Notes: generated by a model from the sequence alone, not told the origin. Positions 39,938-51,151 are shown, counted from the first letter of the stretch. The stretch: DNA of 64,000 nucleotides from Yersinia artesiana (GCF_902726545.1 NZ_CACVAD010000016.1:1-64000); one strand, 5' to 3'. Numbers and translations are program-made.

Positions 39938-41188
39938 ATGGCAGATTCAAATCATAATTCTGGGCGCCGGCGTCTACTACAAGGTGCTGCCGCGACCTGG
40001 CTACTGAGTGTCAGTCGGGTTGGATTTGCTGCTACTTCCCATATTATTGCCGTCAGGATTTGGCCGTCTTCAACCTATACCCGCGTTACGTTGGAATCCA
40101 ATACACCGCTTAAATATCGTCAATTTGCGCTAACGAATCCGGATCGGATCGTGGTTGATATTGAAGGCGTACATCTCAATAGCGCATTGAAAGAGATGAC
40201 TAAGCAAGTTCAGTCCGGTGACCCTTACCTTAAGCAGGCACGGGTTGGGCAGTTTGATAAGAATACGGTTCGCCTGGTCTTGGAGCTGAAGCAAAGTATT
40301 AGTCCGCAACTGTTTACTCTTAAACCTTTTGCCGAGTTCAAAAATCGTTTGGTGGTAGATCTCTATCCACAAGAGGGGAAAACCTCGGCGGAAGATGATC
40401 CGTTACTGGCACTATTGGAAGATTACAATAAAGGTAATGTAGAGCGCACTTTGCCCGCAGAAGCCCCCAAAGCAGGTAAGGCAGGACGGGACAGGCCGAT
40501 TGTTATTATGTTAGACCCAGGGCATGGCGGGGAAGATCCAGGGGCGATTGGCCGAAATAAAACTCGCGAGAAAGATATTGTGCTGCAAATTGCCCGTCGG
40601 TTGCAGGCGCTGATTAAGAAAGAATCAAATATGCGGGTATTTATGACGCGTAATGAAGATGTCTTTATCCCACTAAAAGTCCGGGTAGCGAAAGCCCGTA
40701 AGCTGCGTGCGGATTTATTCATTTCGATTCATGCCGATGCCTTTACCAGCCAGGCGGCCAGAGGTTCCTCTGTCTTTGCGTTATCGACTAAAGGAGCAAC
40801 CAGTACTGCTGCGCGTTTTTTAGCGCAAACACAGAATGAGGCCGATCAGATTGGTGGGGTTAGCAAAAGTGGTGACCGCTATCTTGACCATACCATGATT
40901 GATTTGCTGCAAACCGCGACGATTAATGACAGCCTGAAATTTGGTAAAGAAGTGCTCAATCGCATGGGGAAAATTAATAAACTACACAAGAACCGTGTTG
41001 ATCAAGCGGGCTTTGCTGTGTTGAAAGCACCCGATATTCCATCGATTTTGGTTGAAACGGCGTTTATCAGTAATTTGGAAGAAGAGCGAAAGTTGCGAAC
41101 CAGCCATTTTCAGCAACAAGTGGCCGAATCCATATTTGCCGGTATCAAAGCTTATTTTGCTAATGGTGGGGCGATGGCCCGACTTTAA
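39938..41188 (+). CDS. amiC: N-acetylmuramoyl-L-alanine amidase AmiC
   Basis: 416 residues. The N-terminus carries a twin-arginine signal ([18 protein letters not shown]), so folded AmiC is exported by Tat. An AMIN domain (about 35-150), which targets the septal ring, is followed by an Amidase_3 zinc domain: [15 protein letters not shown] (His), the conserved Glu in [17 protein letters not shown] (His) and [11 protein letters not shown] (catalytic Glu). It splits septal peptidoglycan during daughter-cell separation under NlpD/EnvC-type control. The gene is divergent from argA across 235 bases. Confidence 0.97.
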   Translation: MADSNHNSGRRRLLQGAAATWLLSVSRVGFAATSHIIAVRIWPSSTYTRVTLESNTPLKYRQFALTNPDRIVVDIEGVHLNSALKEMTKQVQSGDPYLKQARVGQFDKNTVRLVLELKQSISPQLFTLKPFAEFKNRLVVDLYPQEGKTSAEDDPLLALLEDYNKGNVERTLPAEAPKAGKAGRDRPIVIMLDPGHGGEDPGAIGRNKTREKDIVLQIARRLQALIKKESNMRVFMTRNEDVFIPLKVRVAKARKLRADLFISIHADAFTSQAARGSSVFALSTKGATSTAARFLAQTQNEADQIGGVSKSGDRYLDHTMIDLLQTATINDSLKFGKEVLNRMGKINKLHKNRVDQAGFAVLKAPDIPSILVETAFISNLEEERKLRTSHFQQQVAESIFAGIKAYFANGGAMARL

Positions 41189-41261
41189 TGAATGGATGTT
41201 GCTATTAATCGAAATATAGCAGGGGGCGGGATAGCCCTTGCTTTACTTGAATGCCAGAAAC

Positions 41262-41283
41262 AAAAAAACACCCGTAAGGGTGT
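41262..41283 (-). terminator. Terminator of the tRNA-fMet gene
   Basis: On the minus strand: ACACCC, loop TTAC, GGGTGT, then seven T. It lies about 30 bases beyond the tRNA 3' end. Confidence 0.8.
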
Positions 41284-41311
41284 CTGATGGCGATATGAAA
41301 TGATTAAAAAT

Positions 41312-41388
<77 letters not shown>

Positions 41389-41602
41389 TCCGATTGAGCG
41401 CACTATACTCTGGATGAGATCTGTTGCAAGTAGTTTTGCCACTTAATTATGGTAAAAAAGGTTTTTCGATTAATTTATCAACTATCTGTTTCCTTTTTCC
41501 CCACAACAGCGTCAGGGGATTTTTTTCTGCATGCTGATTCCTTTATCTATAGGCGTTTGTTATCGTTCGCCGGTAGATAAAATAAGTAAGAGAAGGCGTG
41601 AA

Positions 41603-42775
41603 ATGACAAGTCGTTGGGGCAAATACCTACTGAGTGGAATAATGATTGCCGTTCTGGCCGGTTGCCAATCTCGGCCAACCGATCGTGGGCAACAATATAA
41701 AGATGGGCGTTTGGAGCATCCACTGGAGCTGGTGAATGAGCCACACGCAACAGGTAAGCCAGTCAACGCCAAAGATTTCTCTGATCAGGTGAAAGTGATT
41801 AACCAATCTTCACCGGGTCTGTATAACCGCAACAGCAGTACATTCAATGCAGTAGAAAATTGGATGTTAGCCGGAGCAGATACCAGTAAGTTAAGCCTGT
41901 TTGGTTTGAATGCTTATCAGATGGAAGGTGTGGATAATTTCGGTAATGTACAATTTACCGGTTACTACACGCCGGTGCTTCAGGCCCGTTATACCCCACA
42001 AGGCGAATTCCGCCACCCACTTTATCGTATGCCTGCCAAAGGAAAGGGGCGTCTACCTGAGCGCGCAGCTATATATGCGGGCGCATTGGATAACAAAAAT
42101 TTAGTTATTGCGTACACCAATTCGCTGGTAGATAACTTTATGATGGAGGTGCAGGGCAGTGGATATGTTGATTATGGTGATGGGCGACCACTGACTTTCT
42201 TCGGCTATGCGGGGAAAAATGGTCATGCTTATCGCAGTATTGGCAAAGTGCTGATTGACCGTGGGGAAGTGGCGAAAGCGGATATGTCGATGCAAGCTAT
42301 CCGTCATTGGGCTGAAACTCACAGTGAAGCTGAAGTTAGAGAGTTATTAGAGCAGAACCCATCCTTTGTCTTCTTCAAGCCGGAAATGTATGCGCCGGTG
42401 AAAGGAGCCAGTGCTGTGCCATTGATTGCCAAAGCCTCGGTTGCTTCTGATCGTTCACTGATCCCACCGGGCACGACCCTGTTGGCCGAAGTTCCTTTAT
42501 TGGATAATCAGGGTAAATTCACCGGGCAATATCAGATGCGTTTGATGGTGGCATTGGATGTCGGTGGCGCGATTAAAGGCCAACATTTTGATATTTATCA
42601 GGGGATTGGTCACGAAGCAGGGCAAGCTGCTGGCTTCTATAACCATTATGGCCGCGTTTGGGTGTTAAAAAATGCGCAAAGTAATGGGCCGCTGTTTACC
42701 GCTTATCAAAGTGGCAAAGCAACAGCTCAATCAGGCGATGGTTCCTCACTATTAGTCAGGAATCAAGGCCAGTAG
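41603..42775 (+). CDS. mltA: Membrane-bound lytic murein transglycosylase A
   Basis: 390 residues from the ATG at 41603, which yields a lipoprotein signal peptide (MTSRWGKYLLSGIMIAVLAG, then the lipobox Cys). An in-frame start at 41531 would spoil it. Family blocks include VQFTGYYTPVLQARYTPQGE, MEVQGSGYVDYGDG and ALDVGGAIKGQHFDIYQG, the last with the catalytic Asp. It is an outer-membrane lipoprotein that cleaves glycan strands to 1,6-anhydromuropeptides. It has the unusual double-psi barrel fold rather than a lysozyme fold. Confidence 0.96.
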   Translation: MTSRWGKYLLSGIMIAVLAGCQSRPTDRGQQYKDGRLEHPLELVNEPHATGKPVNAKDFSDQVKVINQSSPGLYNRNSSTFNAVENWMLAGADTSKLSLFGLNAYQMEGVDNFGNVQFTGYYTPVLQARYTPQGEFRHPLYRMPAKGKGRLPERAAIYAGALDNKNLVIAYTNSLVDNFMMEVQGSGYVDYGDGRPLTFFGYAGKNGHAYRSIGKVLIDRGEVAKADMSMQAIRHWAETHSEAEVRELLEQNPSFVFFKPEMYAPVKGASAVPLIAKASVASDRSLIPPGTTLLAEVPLLDNQGKFTGQYQMRLMVALDVGGAIKGQHFDIYQGIGHEAGQAAGFYNHYGRVWVLKNAQSNGPLFTAYQSGKATAQSGDGSSLLVRNQGQ

Positions 42776-42810
42776 GTCAGCGGTTGATGTGATTGATTCT
42801 ACTCTTTCTC

Positions 42811-42834
42811 AGGCGGCCAATTGGCCGCTTTTGT
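42811..42834 (+). terminator. mltA terminator
   Basis: GCGGCC AATT GGCCGC followed by TTTTG, downstream of mltA. Confidence 0.75.
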
Positions 42835-42889
42835 ATTCGTATTATTTCTACAGGCTATAAAGGTAATCAGTTATGAAGGTAACAAGTCT

Positions 42890-43699
42890 ATGAACACAGC
42901 CTATTCCGACGCTTATCTACAGCGATTTGGTGGCATTGCTCGCCTTTATGGGCAGCAAGCGCTGACACTTTTTTCGCAGGCGCATATTTGTGTTATCGGT
43001 ATCGGTGGCGTGGGTTCATGGGCGGCTGAAGCGCTAGCGCGTACAGGTATTGGTGCGATCACCTTGATTGATATGGATGATGTTTGCGTCACAAATACTA
43101 ATCGCCAGATCCATGCTTTACGCAGCAATGTCGGCCAGGCTAAAACAGAAGTGATGGCAGAACGTATTTTAGCTATCAATCCTGAATGCCAAGTGACTTG
43201 TATTGATGATTTTATTACTGCGGATAATGTTGCGGAGCTTTTAGATAAAAACTTTAGCTATGTTATTGATGCTATTGATAGTGTTCGCCCCAAGGCAGCA
43301 CTGCTGTCCTATTGCCGCCGGTATAAAATCCCGGTAGTGACCACTGGTGGTGCCGGCGGGCAAATTGATCCGACTCGCATTGAGGTAGTGGATCTGGCGA
43401 AAACCATTCAGGATCCGTTAGCGGCGAAGTTACGTGAAAGGCTAAAAAGTGATTTTAACGTAGTGAAAAACAGCAAAGGTAAATTGGGAATCGACTGTGT
43501 GTTCTCCAGCGAGCCATTAGTTTACCCGCAAAGTGATGGTTCGGTGTGCGCGTCGCGTAGCACGGCTGAAGGGCCGAAGAAGATGGATTGCACCTCAGGT
43601 TTTGGTTCGGCTACCATGGTCACCGCCACGTTTGGCTTTGTTGCCGTTTCTCATGCATTGAAGAAAATGATGGCGAAAGCCGCCCGTCAGGGGCAGTAG
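42890..43699 (+). CDS. tcdA: tRNA threonylcarbamoyladenosine dehydratase TcdA
   Basis: 269 residues from the ATG at 42890 (MNTAYSDAYLQRFGGIARL), matching E. coli TcdA (CsdL); the earlier in-frame ATG at 42821 lies in the mltA terminator. An E1/ThiF-like Rossmann domain has GIGGVGSWAAEALARTGIG for ATP, plus LIDMDDVCVTNTNRQIH. It cyclises t6A at position 37 of ANN-decoding tRNAs to ct6A, using ATP. In E. coli it receives sulfur-relay input from CsdA-CsdE, encoded convergently next door here. Confidence 0.96.
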   Translation: MNTAYSDAYLQRFGGIARLYGQQALTLFSQAHICVIGIGGVGSWAAEALARTGIGAITLIDMDDVCVTNTNRQIHALRSNVGQAKTEVMAERILAINPECQVTCIDDFITADNVAELLDKNFSYVIDAIDSVRPKAALLSYCRRYKIPVVTTGGAGGQIDPTRIEVVDLAKTIQDPLAAKLRERLKSDFNVVKNSKGKLGIDCVFSSEPLVYPQSDGSVCASRSTAEGPKKMDCTSGFGSATMVTATFGFVAVSHALKKMMAKAARQGQ

Positions 43700-43702
43700 C
43701 CA

Positions 43703-44140
43703 TCATTGCACATATTTAGCCGCAATCGCCCGCACACCCTGCGCCAGTGCTTGTAAACCGCTGGCGCGCGAGGTGCTTAATTGCTGCCGTAACCCCAATT
43801 GGTCAAACAGTGCCAAGGGATCTTCTGCCAGTACCTGCTGCGGGGTTTTGCCTTCCACCGCAGTCAGAATAACGACCAGCAACCCACGAACAATGCGGCC
43901 CTCGCTATCACCGTAGAAATGTAAACGACCATCCGGTAAGCACTCATGACCCAGCCACACTCGGTTTTCACACCCCGTTAGCTCCAGTTCATTTTGTTTT
44001 AATGCTTCGGGCAATGGCGGAAGTTGTTTGGCCAGCAGGATTAACTGGCGGTAGCGGTCTTCCCACTGTTTATAAGCACTAAATGTCTTAAGCAGATGGG
44101 CGGCAGTAATATCGTGACCAAACGGGTGTGGGGCTATCAT
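43703..44140 (-). CDS. csdE: Sulfur acceptor protein CsdE
   Basis: 145 residues from the ATG at 44140 ([17 protein letters not shown]). SufE-like fold; Cys57 in [12 protein letters not shown] accepts persulfide from CsdA. The conserved segment [15 protein letters not shown] is present. It lies 23 bases downstream of csdA on the same strand. With TcdA immediately downstream on the other strand, the locus rebuilds the CsdA-CsdE-TcdA sulfur-transfer and tRNA-modification module of E. coli. Confidence 0.94.
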   Translation of the reverse strand: MIAPHPFGHDITAAHLLKTFSAYKQWEDRYRQLILLAKQLPPLPEALKQNELELTGCENRVWLGHECLPDGRLHFYGDSEGRIVRGLLVVILTAVEGKTPQQVLAEDPLALFDQLGLRQQLSTSRASGLQALAQGVRAIAAKYVQ

Positions 44141-44163
44141 TATTTTTTCTCTTATTAACGACG

Positions 44164-45369
44164 TTAATCTTGCAATAATTCCAGAGCCTTGGCGATCGCC
44201 GAACACAAAGTATCAACGTCGTTTTCTGTATTATAAGGCGCAAATGATGCGCGCAGGCTGCCACTGACTCCTAGCGCCGCCATTAGTGGCTGAGCACAAT
44301 GTTGCCCAGCACGCAGCGCGATCCCTTGTTCTGCCAGTAACGTCACTAAATCGCTGTGATGAACGCCATCAAAAGTGAATGCTAACAAGCTTGCTTGCTG
44401 GCAGCGGAAGCTACGAAAACCGGGCAATTGAGCCAGTTTATTCTCCGCTAACGTCGCCAGATTTTGGCTATAAGCTTCGGCCTCGTCCAGGTCGATATGT
44501 TCGAGCCAGCTAAGCACGGCCGATAAACCAATCACGCCAGCAATATTAGGAGTGCCAGCTTCAAAGCGGTAGGGCACTTCGTGGGGGGTAAAACCGCCGA
44601 ATGAGGCATGAGTTAGCATTTTACCGCCGCCTTGCCAGGCAGGCATTTCTTTTAGCAGTTCAGCTTTGCCATACAGTACGCCAATACCGGTTGGCCCATA
44701 CAATTTGTGGGCGGAAAAAGCATAAAAATCAATATCAAGTGCTTGAACATCTGCGGGACTATGAACAATACCTTGCGCGCCATCGACCATAACAATACAG
44801 CCATGTTGATGGGCGAGTTCAATGGCTTCTGCTAATTGTGGACTACCGCCTGTCACATTAGACATCTGACCCAGCGCTAATATGCGGGTTTTATTGCTAA
44901 ATAACTGCGGCAATAACGATAGGTTGGGCAGATGATCCAAGTCGATCGGCAACTTAATGATTCGGGCACCTGTTTGTTCGGCAACCATAATCCAGGGTAT
45001 TAAGTTGGCATGATGTTCTGCTTCACTAACAATGATTTCATCCCCGGCTTGTAGGCGTGGGCGAGCATAACTTTGTGCTACCAAATTAATGGCTTCGGTT
45101 GTGCCGCGAGTCCAAACAATATCTTCTGCGTCTGGCGCATTGATAAAGTCAGCTACCTGCTGGCGGGCCTCTTCAAAACGAGCAGTCAATGACAACGCCG
45201 ATTGGTGTTGACTGCGATGCACTGTTGCGGCGTCTTGCTGATAAAATAACTGTGTTGCTTCAATCATGGCGCGTGGTTTCAGGGCCGTCGCTGCGCTGTC
45301 CAGATAGATTATTTCATCATTAATTGCCGGGAATTCCTGGCGAAAATCCGTTGGATTAAAAGACTTCAT
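44164..45369 (-). CDS. csdA: Cysteine desulfurase CsdA
   Basis: 401 residues from the ATG at 45369 ([16 protein letters not shown]), in register with E. coli CsdA; a reading from 45453 adds 28 residues of no known role. Class V PLP enzyme: Lys222 in [12 protein letters not shown] binds PLP, His119 or 120 is in EAEHHANL, and Cys358 in [10 protein letters not shown] carries the persulfide. It removes sulfur from cysteine and passes it to CsdE. Confidence 0.95.
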   Translation of the reverse strand: MKSFNPTDFRQEFPAINDEIIYLDSAATALKPRAMIEATQLFYQQDAATVHRSQHQSALSLTARFEEARQQVADFINAPDAEDIVWTRGTTEAINLVAQSYARPRLQAGDEIIVSEAEHHANLIPWIMVAEQTGARIIKLPIDLDHLPNLSLLPQLFSNKTRILALGQMSNVTGGSPQLAEAIELAHQHGCIVMVDGAQGIVHSPADVQALDIDFYAFSAHKLYGPTGIGVLYGKAELLKEMPAWQGGGKMLTHASFGGFTPHEVPYRFEAGTPNIAGVIGLSAVLSWLEHIDLDEAEAYSQNLATLAENKLAQLPGFRSFRCQQASLLAFTFDGVHHSDLVTLLAEQGIALRAGQHCAQPLMAALGVSGSLRASFAPYNTENDVDTLCSAIAKALELLQD

Positions 45370-45551
45370 TCTGTTGTTCGCATCCTTTGGTTCACTTCGG
45401 AACTGTCTCATTTTAGCCACAATTAGCCTACTAATGGCCTTGGTGGCTGGCAATATGTCTCAAGAGGGTTATGCTGAATAGTAACGGACATAACCATTTG
45501 TCTGGTAATGGAAACGATTTTTTTAGCATTTTAATCTGCAAGGAGTCACCC

Positions 45552-45773
45552 ATGAAAAAGACAGCTGCCGTAATCTCTGCACTTATGCTCACTTTTACCT
45601 TAGCAGCCTGTTCAAGCAACTATGTCATGCACACTAATGATGGTCGCACTATCGTTGCTGATGGTAAACCTAAAGTAGATGATGAAACTGGCATGATAAG
45701 TTATATCGATGCCAATGGCACCGAACAGCAAATTAATCGTTCAGAAGTCAAAGAAATGGCTGAAGGCAAGTAG
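45552..45773 (+). CDS. ygdI: YgdI/YgdR-family small lipoprotein
   Basis: 73 residues from the ATG at 45552, preceded by AAGGAG. It has a lipoprotein signal (MKKTAAVISALMLTFTLAAC) and a mature domain of about 54 residues of the DUF903 SH3-like type, with YVMHTNDGRTIVADGKPKVD. Position between csdA and gcvA identifies it as YgdI. The function is unknown; being an outer-membrane or periplasm-facing lipoprotein is inferred from the lipobox. A longer in-frame reading from 45471 would hide the signal peptide. Confidence 0.9.
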   Translation: MKKTAAVISALMLTFTLAACSSNYVMHTNDGRTIVADGKPKVDDETGMISYIDANGTEQQINRSEVKEMAEGK

Positions 45774-45922
45774 TTAAGCCGTGAAGTTGTTCTCAAAAAG
45801 AAGCCTGATCCGGTTTGGAAACCCGCTACAACAACTTAAATTTAAGCATAACTATGTGCAATGCAAAGTGGCGCTTACATTTAGTTTTTGAAAAGAAATA
45901 AGCGGGCTCTGAAAATAAGGCC

Positions 45923-46126
45923 AAAAAAAAGCACCGCGAAAATAGCGGTGCTGCATAAAATCACTATGGACAGACAGGGTAAATGTACAGGAAGTGAAAA
46001 AAAACAGTAGCTTAGCTACTATGTCTGGTACACCAGACCATTTGCAAACACAACATCACAACCACAAAGCCAAAAGCAATTCAGTACCTGGATACTAAAC
46101 CTACTTTTCGTTCCGGCTTGGGAAGT
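45923..46126 (-). ncRNA. gcvB: GcvB small regulatory RNA
   Basis: About 204 bases on the minus strand, divergent from gcvA as in E. coli. It starts ACTTCCCAAGCCGGAACGAA. The conserved G/U-rich R1 seed GGTTGTGATGTTGTGTTTGC lies near 46040-46065. The 3' half (CACTTCCTGTACATTTACCC, then GTCTGTCCATAGTGATT) is nearly identical to E. coli, and the RNA ends with GCACCGC ... GCGGTGC and eight T. GcvB, with Hfq, represses many amino-acid and peptide transporter mRNAs and is activated by GcvA when glycine is plentiful. The rest of the gap toward ygdI (45774-45922) shows nothing else. Confidence 0.96.
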
Positions 46127-46132
46127 GCCGCC

Positions 46133-46162
46133 ACTATAGGTATTTGCTGGCGCATCATCAAC
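46133..46162 (-). promoter_or_regulatory. gcvB promoter
   Basis: On the minus strand, TTGATG, 18 bases, TATAGT, then six bases to the GcvB start at 46126. GcvA should bind in the adjacent divergent region toward gcvA (46163-46253). Confidence 0.7.
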
Positions 46163-46253
46163 GGACAATTTATAATGTCTCGGATTACAAAAACTAATAA
46201 GTAAACAAAGGGTTTCATCTGAAGATGAGCCGTTATAAAAAAGTATCCAATTC

Positions 46254-47171
46254 ATGTCAAAACGATTACCACCACTGAACGCCTTGCGGGTCTTCGATGC
46301 GGCCGCACGCCACCTGAGTTTTACTAAAGCGGCTGATGAATTATTTGTCACGCAAGCCGCGGTTAGCCACCAGATAAAGTCACTGGAGGATTTTCTCGGA
46401 CTAAAACTGTTCCGTCGGCGTAACCGTTCTTTGCTGCTGACCGAAGAAGGGCAGAGTTATTACCTCGATATCAAAGAGATTTTTACCTCCATCAATGAAG
46501 CCACTCGCAAATTGCAGGCACGCAGCGCGAAAGGTGCTCTGACCGTCAGTCTTCCCCCCAGTTTTGCTATCCAATGGTTGGTTCCTCGTCTGTCCGGATT
46601 TAATGCGGCTTATCCGGGCATTGATGTCAGAATTCAGGCGGTAGACCGGGAAGAGGATAAACTCGCTGATGATGTCGATGTGGCGATATTTTATGGTCGG
46701 GGAAATTGGACCGGTTTGCGTACTGAACGCCTGTATGCCGAATTTTTGCTTCCAGTTTGTGCTCCCAGCCTGCTAATGGGCGAGAATGGATTAAAAGTAC
46801 CGGCAGATCTGGCTAATCACACCTTGTTGCATGATACTTCCCGCCGGGATTGGATGGCGTATACCCGTCAATTGGGGGTACCGCAGATTAATGTGCAGCA
46901 AGGCCCAATATTCAGCCACAGTGCGATGGTGGTTCAGGCTGCTGTTCATGGTCAAGGTATTGCGTTGGTGAATAACGTTATGGCGCAATCTGAGATTGAA
47001 GCGGGTCGATTGGTGTGCCCGTTTAGTGATGTGCTAGTGAGTAAAAATGCTTTTTATCTGGTTTGTCATGACAGTCAGGCAGAACTGGGTAAAATAGCCG
47101 CCTTTCGTCAGTGGATATTGGCAAGAGCGGCTAGCGAACAGGAAAAGCTGCGTTTTCGCTACGAAAACTAA
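46254..47171 (+). CDS. gcvA: Glycine cleavage regulator GcvA
   Basis: 305 residues, the E. coli length. LysR family: HTH LSFTKAADELFVTQAAVSHQ, then the effector domain with GALTVSLPPSFAIQWLVPRL. GcvA activates gcvTHP and gcvB under glycine excess and represses under purines with GcvR. The start MSKRLPPLNALRVFDAAARH matches the family. It is divergent from gcvB, with 127 bases from the RNA start. ygdD-rlmM follow on the same strand after about 36 bases. Confidence 0.97.
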   Translation: MSKRLPPLNALRVFDAAARHLSFTKAADELFVTQAAVSHQIKSLEDFLGLKLFRRRNRSLLLTEEGQSYYLDIKEIFTSINEATRKLQARSAKGALTVSLPPSFAIQWLVPRLSGFNAAYPGIDVRIQAVDREEDKLADDVDVAIFYGRGNWTGLRTERLYAEFLLPVCAPSLLMGENGLKVPADLANHTLLHDTSRRDWMAYTRQLGVPQINVQQGPIFSHSAMVVQAAVHGQGIALVNNVMAQSEIEAGRLVCPFSDVLVSKNAFYLVCHDSQAELGKIAAFRQWILARAASEQEKLRFRYEN

Positions 47172-47207
47172 TTTTACTCGTTCCCAGACGATATCAATTC
47201 AAGGTTA

Positions 47208-47609
47208 ATGGCGATGAATGGTCGTGTAATGCTGATATTTGCCGCTCTGAGCGGTTTTTTCTATGTTGCTTTCGGTGCCTTTGGTGCTCATGTATTGAAT
47301 GCCTCTTTAGGGCCGAATGAAATGGCCTGGATCCGCACCGGGCTGGAGTATCAGGGGTTCCATACATTGGCGATCCTGGCACTCGCTGTTGCCATGCAAC
47401 GGCAGATAAGTATTTGGTTTTATTGGAGTGGAGCCTTGTTAGCGCTCGGAACGCTACTCTTTAGTGGCAGTTTATACTGCCTGGCTCTATCGCACCTGAA
47501 ATTGTGGGTATATATCACGCCAGTGGGCGGAGTATGTTTTCTGGCGGGATGGATTTTGATGTTGGTTGGCGCGCTGCGTCTAAGAAAAAGGGCAGAACGC
47601 CATGAATAA
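47208..47609 (+). CDS. ygdD: DUF423 membrane protein YgdD
   Basis: 133 residues from the ATG at 47208; a second ATG two codons later is equally plausible. Four membrane helices, with the family opening [20 protein letters not shown] and the C-terminal [19 protein letters not shown]. Related to TMEM256. The function is unknown. It overlaps rlmM by eight bases and lies close behind gcvA, as in E. coli. Confidence 0.93.
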   Translation: MAMNGRVMLIFAALSGFFYVAFGAFGAHVLNASLGPNEMAWIRTGLEYQGFHTLAILALAVAMQRQISIWFYWSGALLALGTLLFSGSLYCLALSHLKLWVYITPVGGVCFLAGWILMLVGALRLRKRAERHE

Positions 47610-48708
47610 TAAAATTGCTTTATATTGCCGCTCAGGTTTTGAGAAAGAGTGTGCGGCGGAAATTACCGCCAAAGCAGCACAGCTCGAAATCTTTGGTTTC
47701 GCGCGGGTAAAAGAAAATAGCGGTTATGTGCTGTTTGAATGCTATCAGTTGGAAGATGCGGATCGTTTGATTCGTGAAGTGCCATTCCGCGAATTGATTT
47801 TCGCCCGCCAAATGATGGTTGTGGGCGAGCTACTGAAAGACTTACCGCCGGAAGATCGCGTATCACCAATTGTTGGTATGCTAACCGGTGTTGTCGAGAA
47901 AGCCGGTGAACTGCGCGTTGAAGTTGCTGATACCAATGAAAGCAAAGAGTTACTTAAGTTTTGCCGTAAGTTGACGGTGCCGTTGCGTAATGCAATGCGT
48001 GAGCAAAAAATTCTGTCTGCTCGTGAGAACCCTCATCGGCCAGTGGTGCATGTATTCTTTATTGCATCGGGTTGTTGTTATGTTGGTTATTCTTATAGCA
48101 ACAATAACTCTCCGTTCTACATGGGTATTCCGCGCCTTAAGTTCCCATCTGATGCGCCAAGCCGTTCAACTCTTAAACTGGAAGAAGCTTTCCATGTGTT
48201 TATCCCCGCAGACGAATGGGAAGAGCGTTTAGCCAGTGGTATGCATGCTGTCGATTTAGGCGCTTGTCCCGGTGGTTGGACTTATCAGTTAGTCCAACGA
48301 AGCATGATGGTTCAGGCCATTGATAATGGTTCTATGGCGCAAAGTTTGATGGATACCGGGCAGGTTACGCATCATCGTGTGGATGGCTTTAAATATGAAC
48401 CAACACGCAGCAATATTTACTGGTTAGTGTGCGATATGGTGGAGAAACCGGCCAAAGTCACGCAACTCATTATCAAATGGCTGGTCAATGGTTGGTGCCG
48501 CGAGGCAATTTTTAATCTGAAGTTACCGATGAAAAAACGTTTTGAAGTTGTTTCGGAGAATCTGGAAATGATTGATGAACAGCTAAAAGAAAATGGTATT
48601 AATGCCCATATTCAGGCTAAGCAACTCTATCATGACCGCGAAGAAGTTACGGTGCATGTGCGGCGTATTTGGTCTGGTGTGCCGGGCCGCCGTGATGAGC
48701 GTTTTTAA
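47602..48708 (+). CDS. rlmM: 23S rRNA 2'-O-ribose methyltransferase RlmM
   Basis: 368 residues (E. coli 366). An N-terminal THUMP-like RNA-binding region is followed by a Rossmann methyltransferase domain with [17 protein letters not shown] as SAM site and DMVEKPAKV around the catalytic Asp. It methylates C2498 of 23S rRNA before 50S assembly. Translation is coupled to ygdD by overlap. A full ERIC element lies between its stop and its terminator. Confidence 0.96.
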   Translation: MNNKIALYCRSGFEKECAAEITAKAAQLEIFGFARVKENSGYVLFECYQLEDADRLIREVPFRELIFARQMMVVGELLKDLPPEDRVSPIVGMLTGVVEKAGELRVEVADTNESKELLKFCRKLTVPLRNAMREQKILSARENPHRPVVHVFFIASGCCYVGYSYSNNNSPFYMGIPRLKFPSDAPSRSTLKLEEAFHVFIPADEWEERLASGMHAVDLGACPGGWTYQLVQRSMMVQAIDNGSMAQSLMDTGQVTHHRVDGFKYEPTRSNIYWLVCDMVEKPAKVTQLIIKWLVNGWCREAIFNLKLPMKKRFEVVSENLEMIDEQLKENGINAHIQAKQLYHDREEVTVHVRRIWSGVPGRRDERF

Positions 48709-48720
48709 AATTTGGTGATA

Positions 48721-48847
<127 letters not shown>

Positions 48848-48852
48848 CACGC

Positions 48853-48878
48853 AAAGGGCCAGTTGGCCCCTTGTTTTT
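48853..48878 (+). terminator. rlmM terminator beyond the ERIC element
   Basis: AAGGGCCA GT TGGCCCCTT (one bulged base) then GTTTTT on the plus strand. Confidence 0.7.
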
Positions 48879-48887
48879 ATGCTGACA

Positions 48888-49643
48888 TCACCGATTCAAA
48901 CGTAGCTGCTGCAAGTTACCACTTAATGGCAAATCAGTTTTCAGTGTCGCTATTCGTTTGCAAATAAAGGCCATTTCCTGATGCTGTTGCAACTTTTTAC
49001 GCCATTTCTCTGGCACCGAGTCTAGCTCTTGATAGAGTTCCTCCAGATTGCTGGCTTGTTGCAATAATAGCGCGGCAGTTTTTGCTCCAATACCGGCGAC
49101 TCCCGGAATTTTACTGCTACTGATCCCGGCAAGCCCCCAGTAGTCAGGTAATTGGTGCGGCAAAACGCCAAACTCCTGCTTGACGAACGGCATATCCAAC
49201 CAGCGTTTTTGGAAGTAATCGCGAATCTGAACATTCGGTGCCAATAGTTGGCAATAGCCTTTGTCGGTTGAAACAATAGTAACTTGATGCCCGGCCCCAC
49301 CAATTTTTATTGCCAACGTTGCAGCAAGGTCATCCGCTTCATGGCCCGGCGAACTCCAGCAATTAACTCCCAATGAGTGAAATGCTTCACGGATCAGCGG
49401 CATTTCTTGTTGCAGATTATCTGGCATCGGTGAGCGGCCCGCTTTGTAATCAGGTAGAGCCTGATGACGCCAACTATCCGAACGGTCATCTTCATCAAAA
49501 ACGGCGACAGCATGTGTTGGTTGGCTATGTGAAATAAGCTGTTGCAGCGCATGCTGACAAGCATTCACACAAGGTGAACCTTGCACCGCATGAATGCGGC
49601 GAATCAGATTAAGGGCATCGACAATAAGAAGGTGGATTTGCAT
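48888..49643 (-). CDS. xni: Flap endonuclease-like protein Xni (ExoIX)
   Basis: 251 residues. A FEN-1-type 5' nuclease fold with [39 protein letters not shown] and the helix-hairpin-helix [18 protein letters not shown]. It lacks part of the acidic metal cluster found in PolA's nuclease domain, a feature of Xni in general. It is a structure-specific nuclease acting on 5' flaps, backing up PolA. It is alone on the minus strand, with ppnN 143 bases upstream on the same strand. Confidence 0.95.
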   Translation of the reverse strand: MQIHLLIVDALNLIRRIHAVQGSPCVNACQHALQQLISHSQPTHAVAVFDEDDRSDSWRHQALPDYKAGRSPMPDNLQQEMPLIREAFHSLGVNCWSSPGHEADDLAATLAIKIGGAGHQVTIVSTDKGYCQLLAPNVQIRDYFQKRWLDMPFVKQEFGVLPHQLPDYWGLAGISSSKIPGVAGIGAKTAALLLQQASNLEELYQELDSVPEKWRKKLQQHQEMAFICKRIATLKTDLPLSGNLQQLRLNR

Positions 49644-49786
49644 GAACGGTCTTAAAACCTATCCCATAGGGGTTATTTATTGGCCCTGCTTTGCTATAAA
49701 GAGCTAACCTAACAGTGCTCAAGTAACCTTCAGGTAGCGCCAGCCGAAAGTCCGTGCCAACGCTATCTCTGAGGGCTATTTATTCT

Positions 49787-51151
49787 TTAACTACAGATTT
49801 CATAGCAAGGTGTATAAGCACTGCCTGGTAACTTCATCCGCTGCTGGATAATAAAACCTTGCAACAGCTGGTCCATATGTTTCATTAGTAGAGGATCACC
49901 ATGCAACTTGAATGGCCCGTGAGCTTCAATGGCATGGATACCCACTTCTTTGACGTTACCCGCCACAATGCCGGAGAAAGCGCGGCGTAATGCGGCAGCC
50001 AGCTTCTCAGGGGGTTGATTGTGGGATAAGTCCAGATTAGCCATGTTCTCATGAGTTGGCTCAAAAGGAAGCTGCAAGTCCGGTTCGATACGCATAGACC
50101 AGTTGAAGCTATAAGCATCACCGGTATTACGGCGATTTTCTTTCACCAATGGCATCGCTTTTTTCATCTGACGAGCGACTTCATCTGGGTCATCAATAAT
50201 TATCTGGTAGTATTTGCGTGCTTCATCACCCAGAGTGTTCATGATGAATTCATCCACGACTCTGAAATAATCAGCACTCTCTTTTGGCCCAGTTAGGATC
50301 AGGGGTAAAACCTGCTCCTTATTATGCGGGTTCATTAGAATACCTAACAAATAAAGCAACTCTTCTGCTGTTCCCACACCACCAGGGAAAATAATGATGC
50401 CGTGGGCGATACGAACAAAGGCCTCTAGCCGTTTCTCAATGTCTGGCATGATAATTAGTTCATTGACTAACGGGTTTGGTGGCTCTGCGGCAATGATTGA
50501 CGGTTCGGTCATACCGATAAAGCGGCCTTGTCTGTAACGTTGTTGGGCATGACCCACTGCGGCACCTTTCATCGGTGCTTCCATGGCTCCCGGCCCACAG
50601 CCGGTGCAGATATTCAATTCACGTAAACCCAGTTGACTGCCGACTTTGCGGGCATACAAGTATTCGGTTTCACTGATTGAATGGCCGCCCCAGCACACAA
50701 TCATATTGGGATCTTCGTCAAGATGTAGGGCTCGGGCATTACGCAAAATTGAAAAGACCAAATTGGTCAAATGACTGGAGCTTTCCATATTCAGATGTTG
50801 GAAACGCCCGGCGTTTACGATTTGACCATTCACAAACAGAATATCACGCAAGACCGCAAACAGGTTTGCCTGCAAAGAGCGAATAATTTTACCATCAACA
50901 AAAGCATGCTCTGGTGGGTTAACCAGTTCGAGTTTTACACCGCGTTCGCGGCGCAGGACATTGATATCAAAGGTTTCATTGCGAGATAAAAGCTCTTTGC
51001 TGTTATCGGTCAGGCTACCTGAGTTGAGCACAGCCAATGAGCAATTACGGAATAAGCGGTACAGATCACTGCTGGCTGTACGTTTGAGCATATCCACTTC
51101 GAGCTGTGATAACAGATCCATTGAGCCAAGTGGGCTGACATGTGTAATCAA
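49787..51151 (-). CDS. ppnN: Nucleotide 5'-monophosphate nucleosidase PpnN
   Basis: 454 residues from a TTG start at 51151, exactly the E. coli length. AAAGGAG precedes the TTG by five bases, and the protein then reads [21 protein letters not shown] longer ATG reading to 51244 has no support. The lysine-decarboxylase-like (LOG) domain has [20 protein letters not shown] and [18 protein letters not shown]. In E. coli PpnN splits purine and pyrimidine monophosphates to base and ribose 5-phosphate and is stimulated by (p)ppGpp. Confidence 0.95.
   Translation of the reverse strand: MITHVSPLGSMDLLSQLEVDMLKRTASSDLYRLFRNCSLAVLNSGSLTDNSKELLSRNETFDINVLRRERGVKLELVNPPEHAFVDGKIIRSLQANLFAVLRDILFVNGQIVNAGRFQHLNMESSSHLTNLVFSILRNARALHLDEDPNMIVCWGGHSISETEYLYARKVGSQLGLRELNICTGCGPGAMEAPMKGAAVGHAQQRYRQGRFIGMTEPSIIAAEPPNPLVNELIIMPDIEKRLEAFVRIAHGIIIFPGGVGTAEELLYLLGILMNPHNKEQVLPLILTGPKESADYFRVVDEFIMNTLGDEARKYYQIIIDDPDEVARQMKKAMPLVKENRRNTGDAYSFNWSMRIEPDLQLPFEPTHENMANLDLSHNQPPEKLAAALRRAFSGIVAGNVKEVGIHAIEAHGPFKLHGDPLLMKHMDQLLQGFIIQQRMKLPGSAYTPCYEICS

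Noticed and set aside
46019-46351. Minus-strand 110-codon frame over gcvB and the gcvA start
   Set aside because: The region is the GcvB RNA and the divergent promoter.
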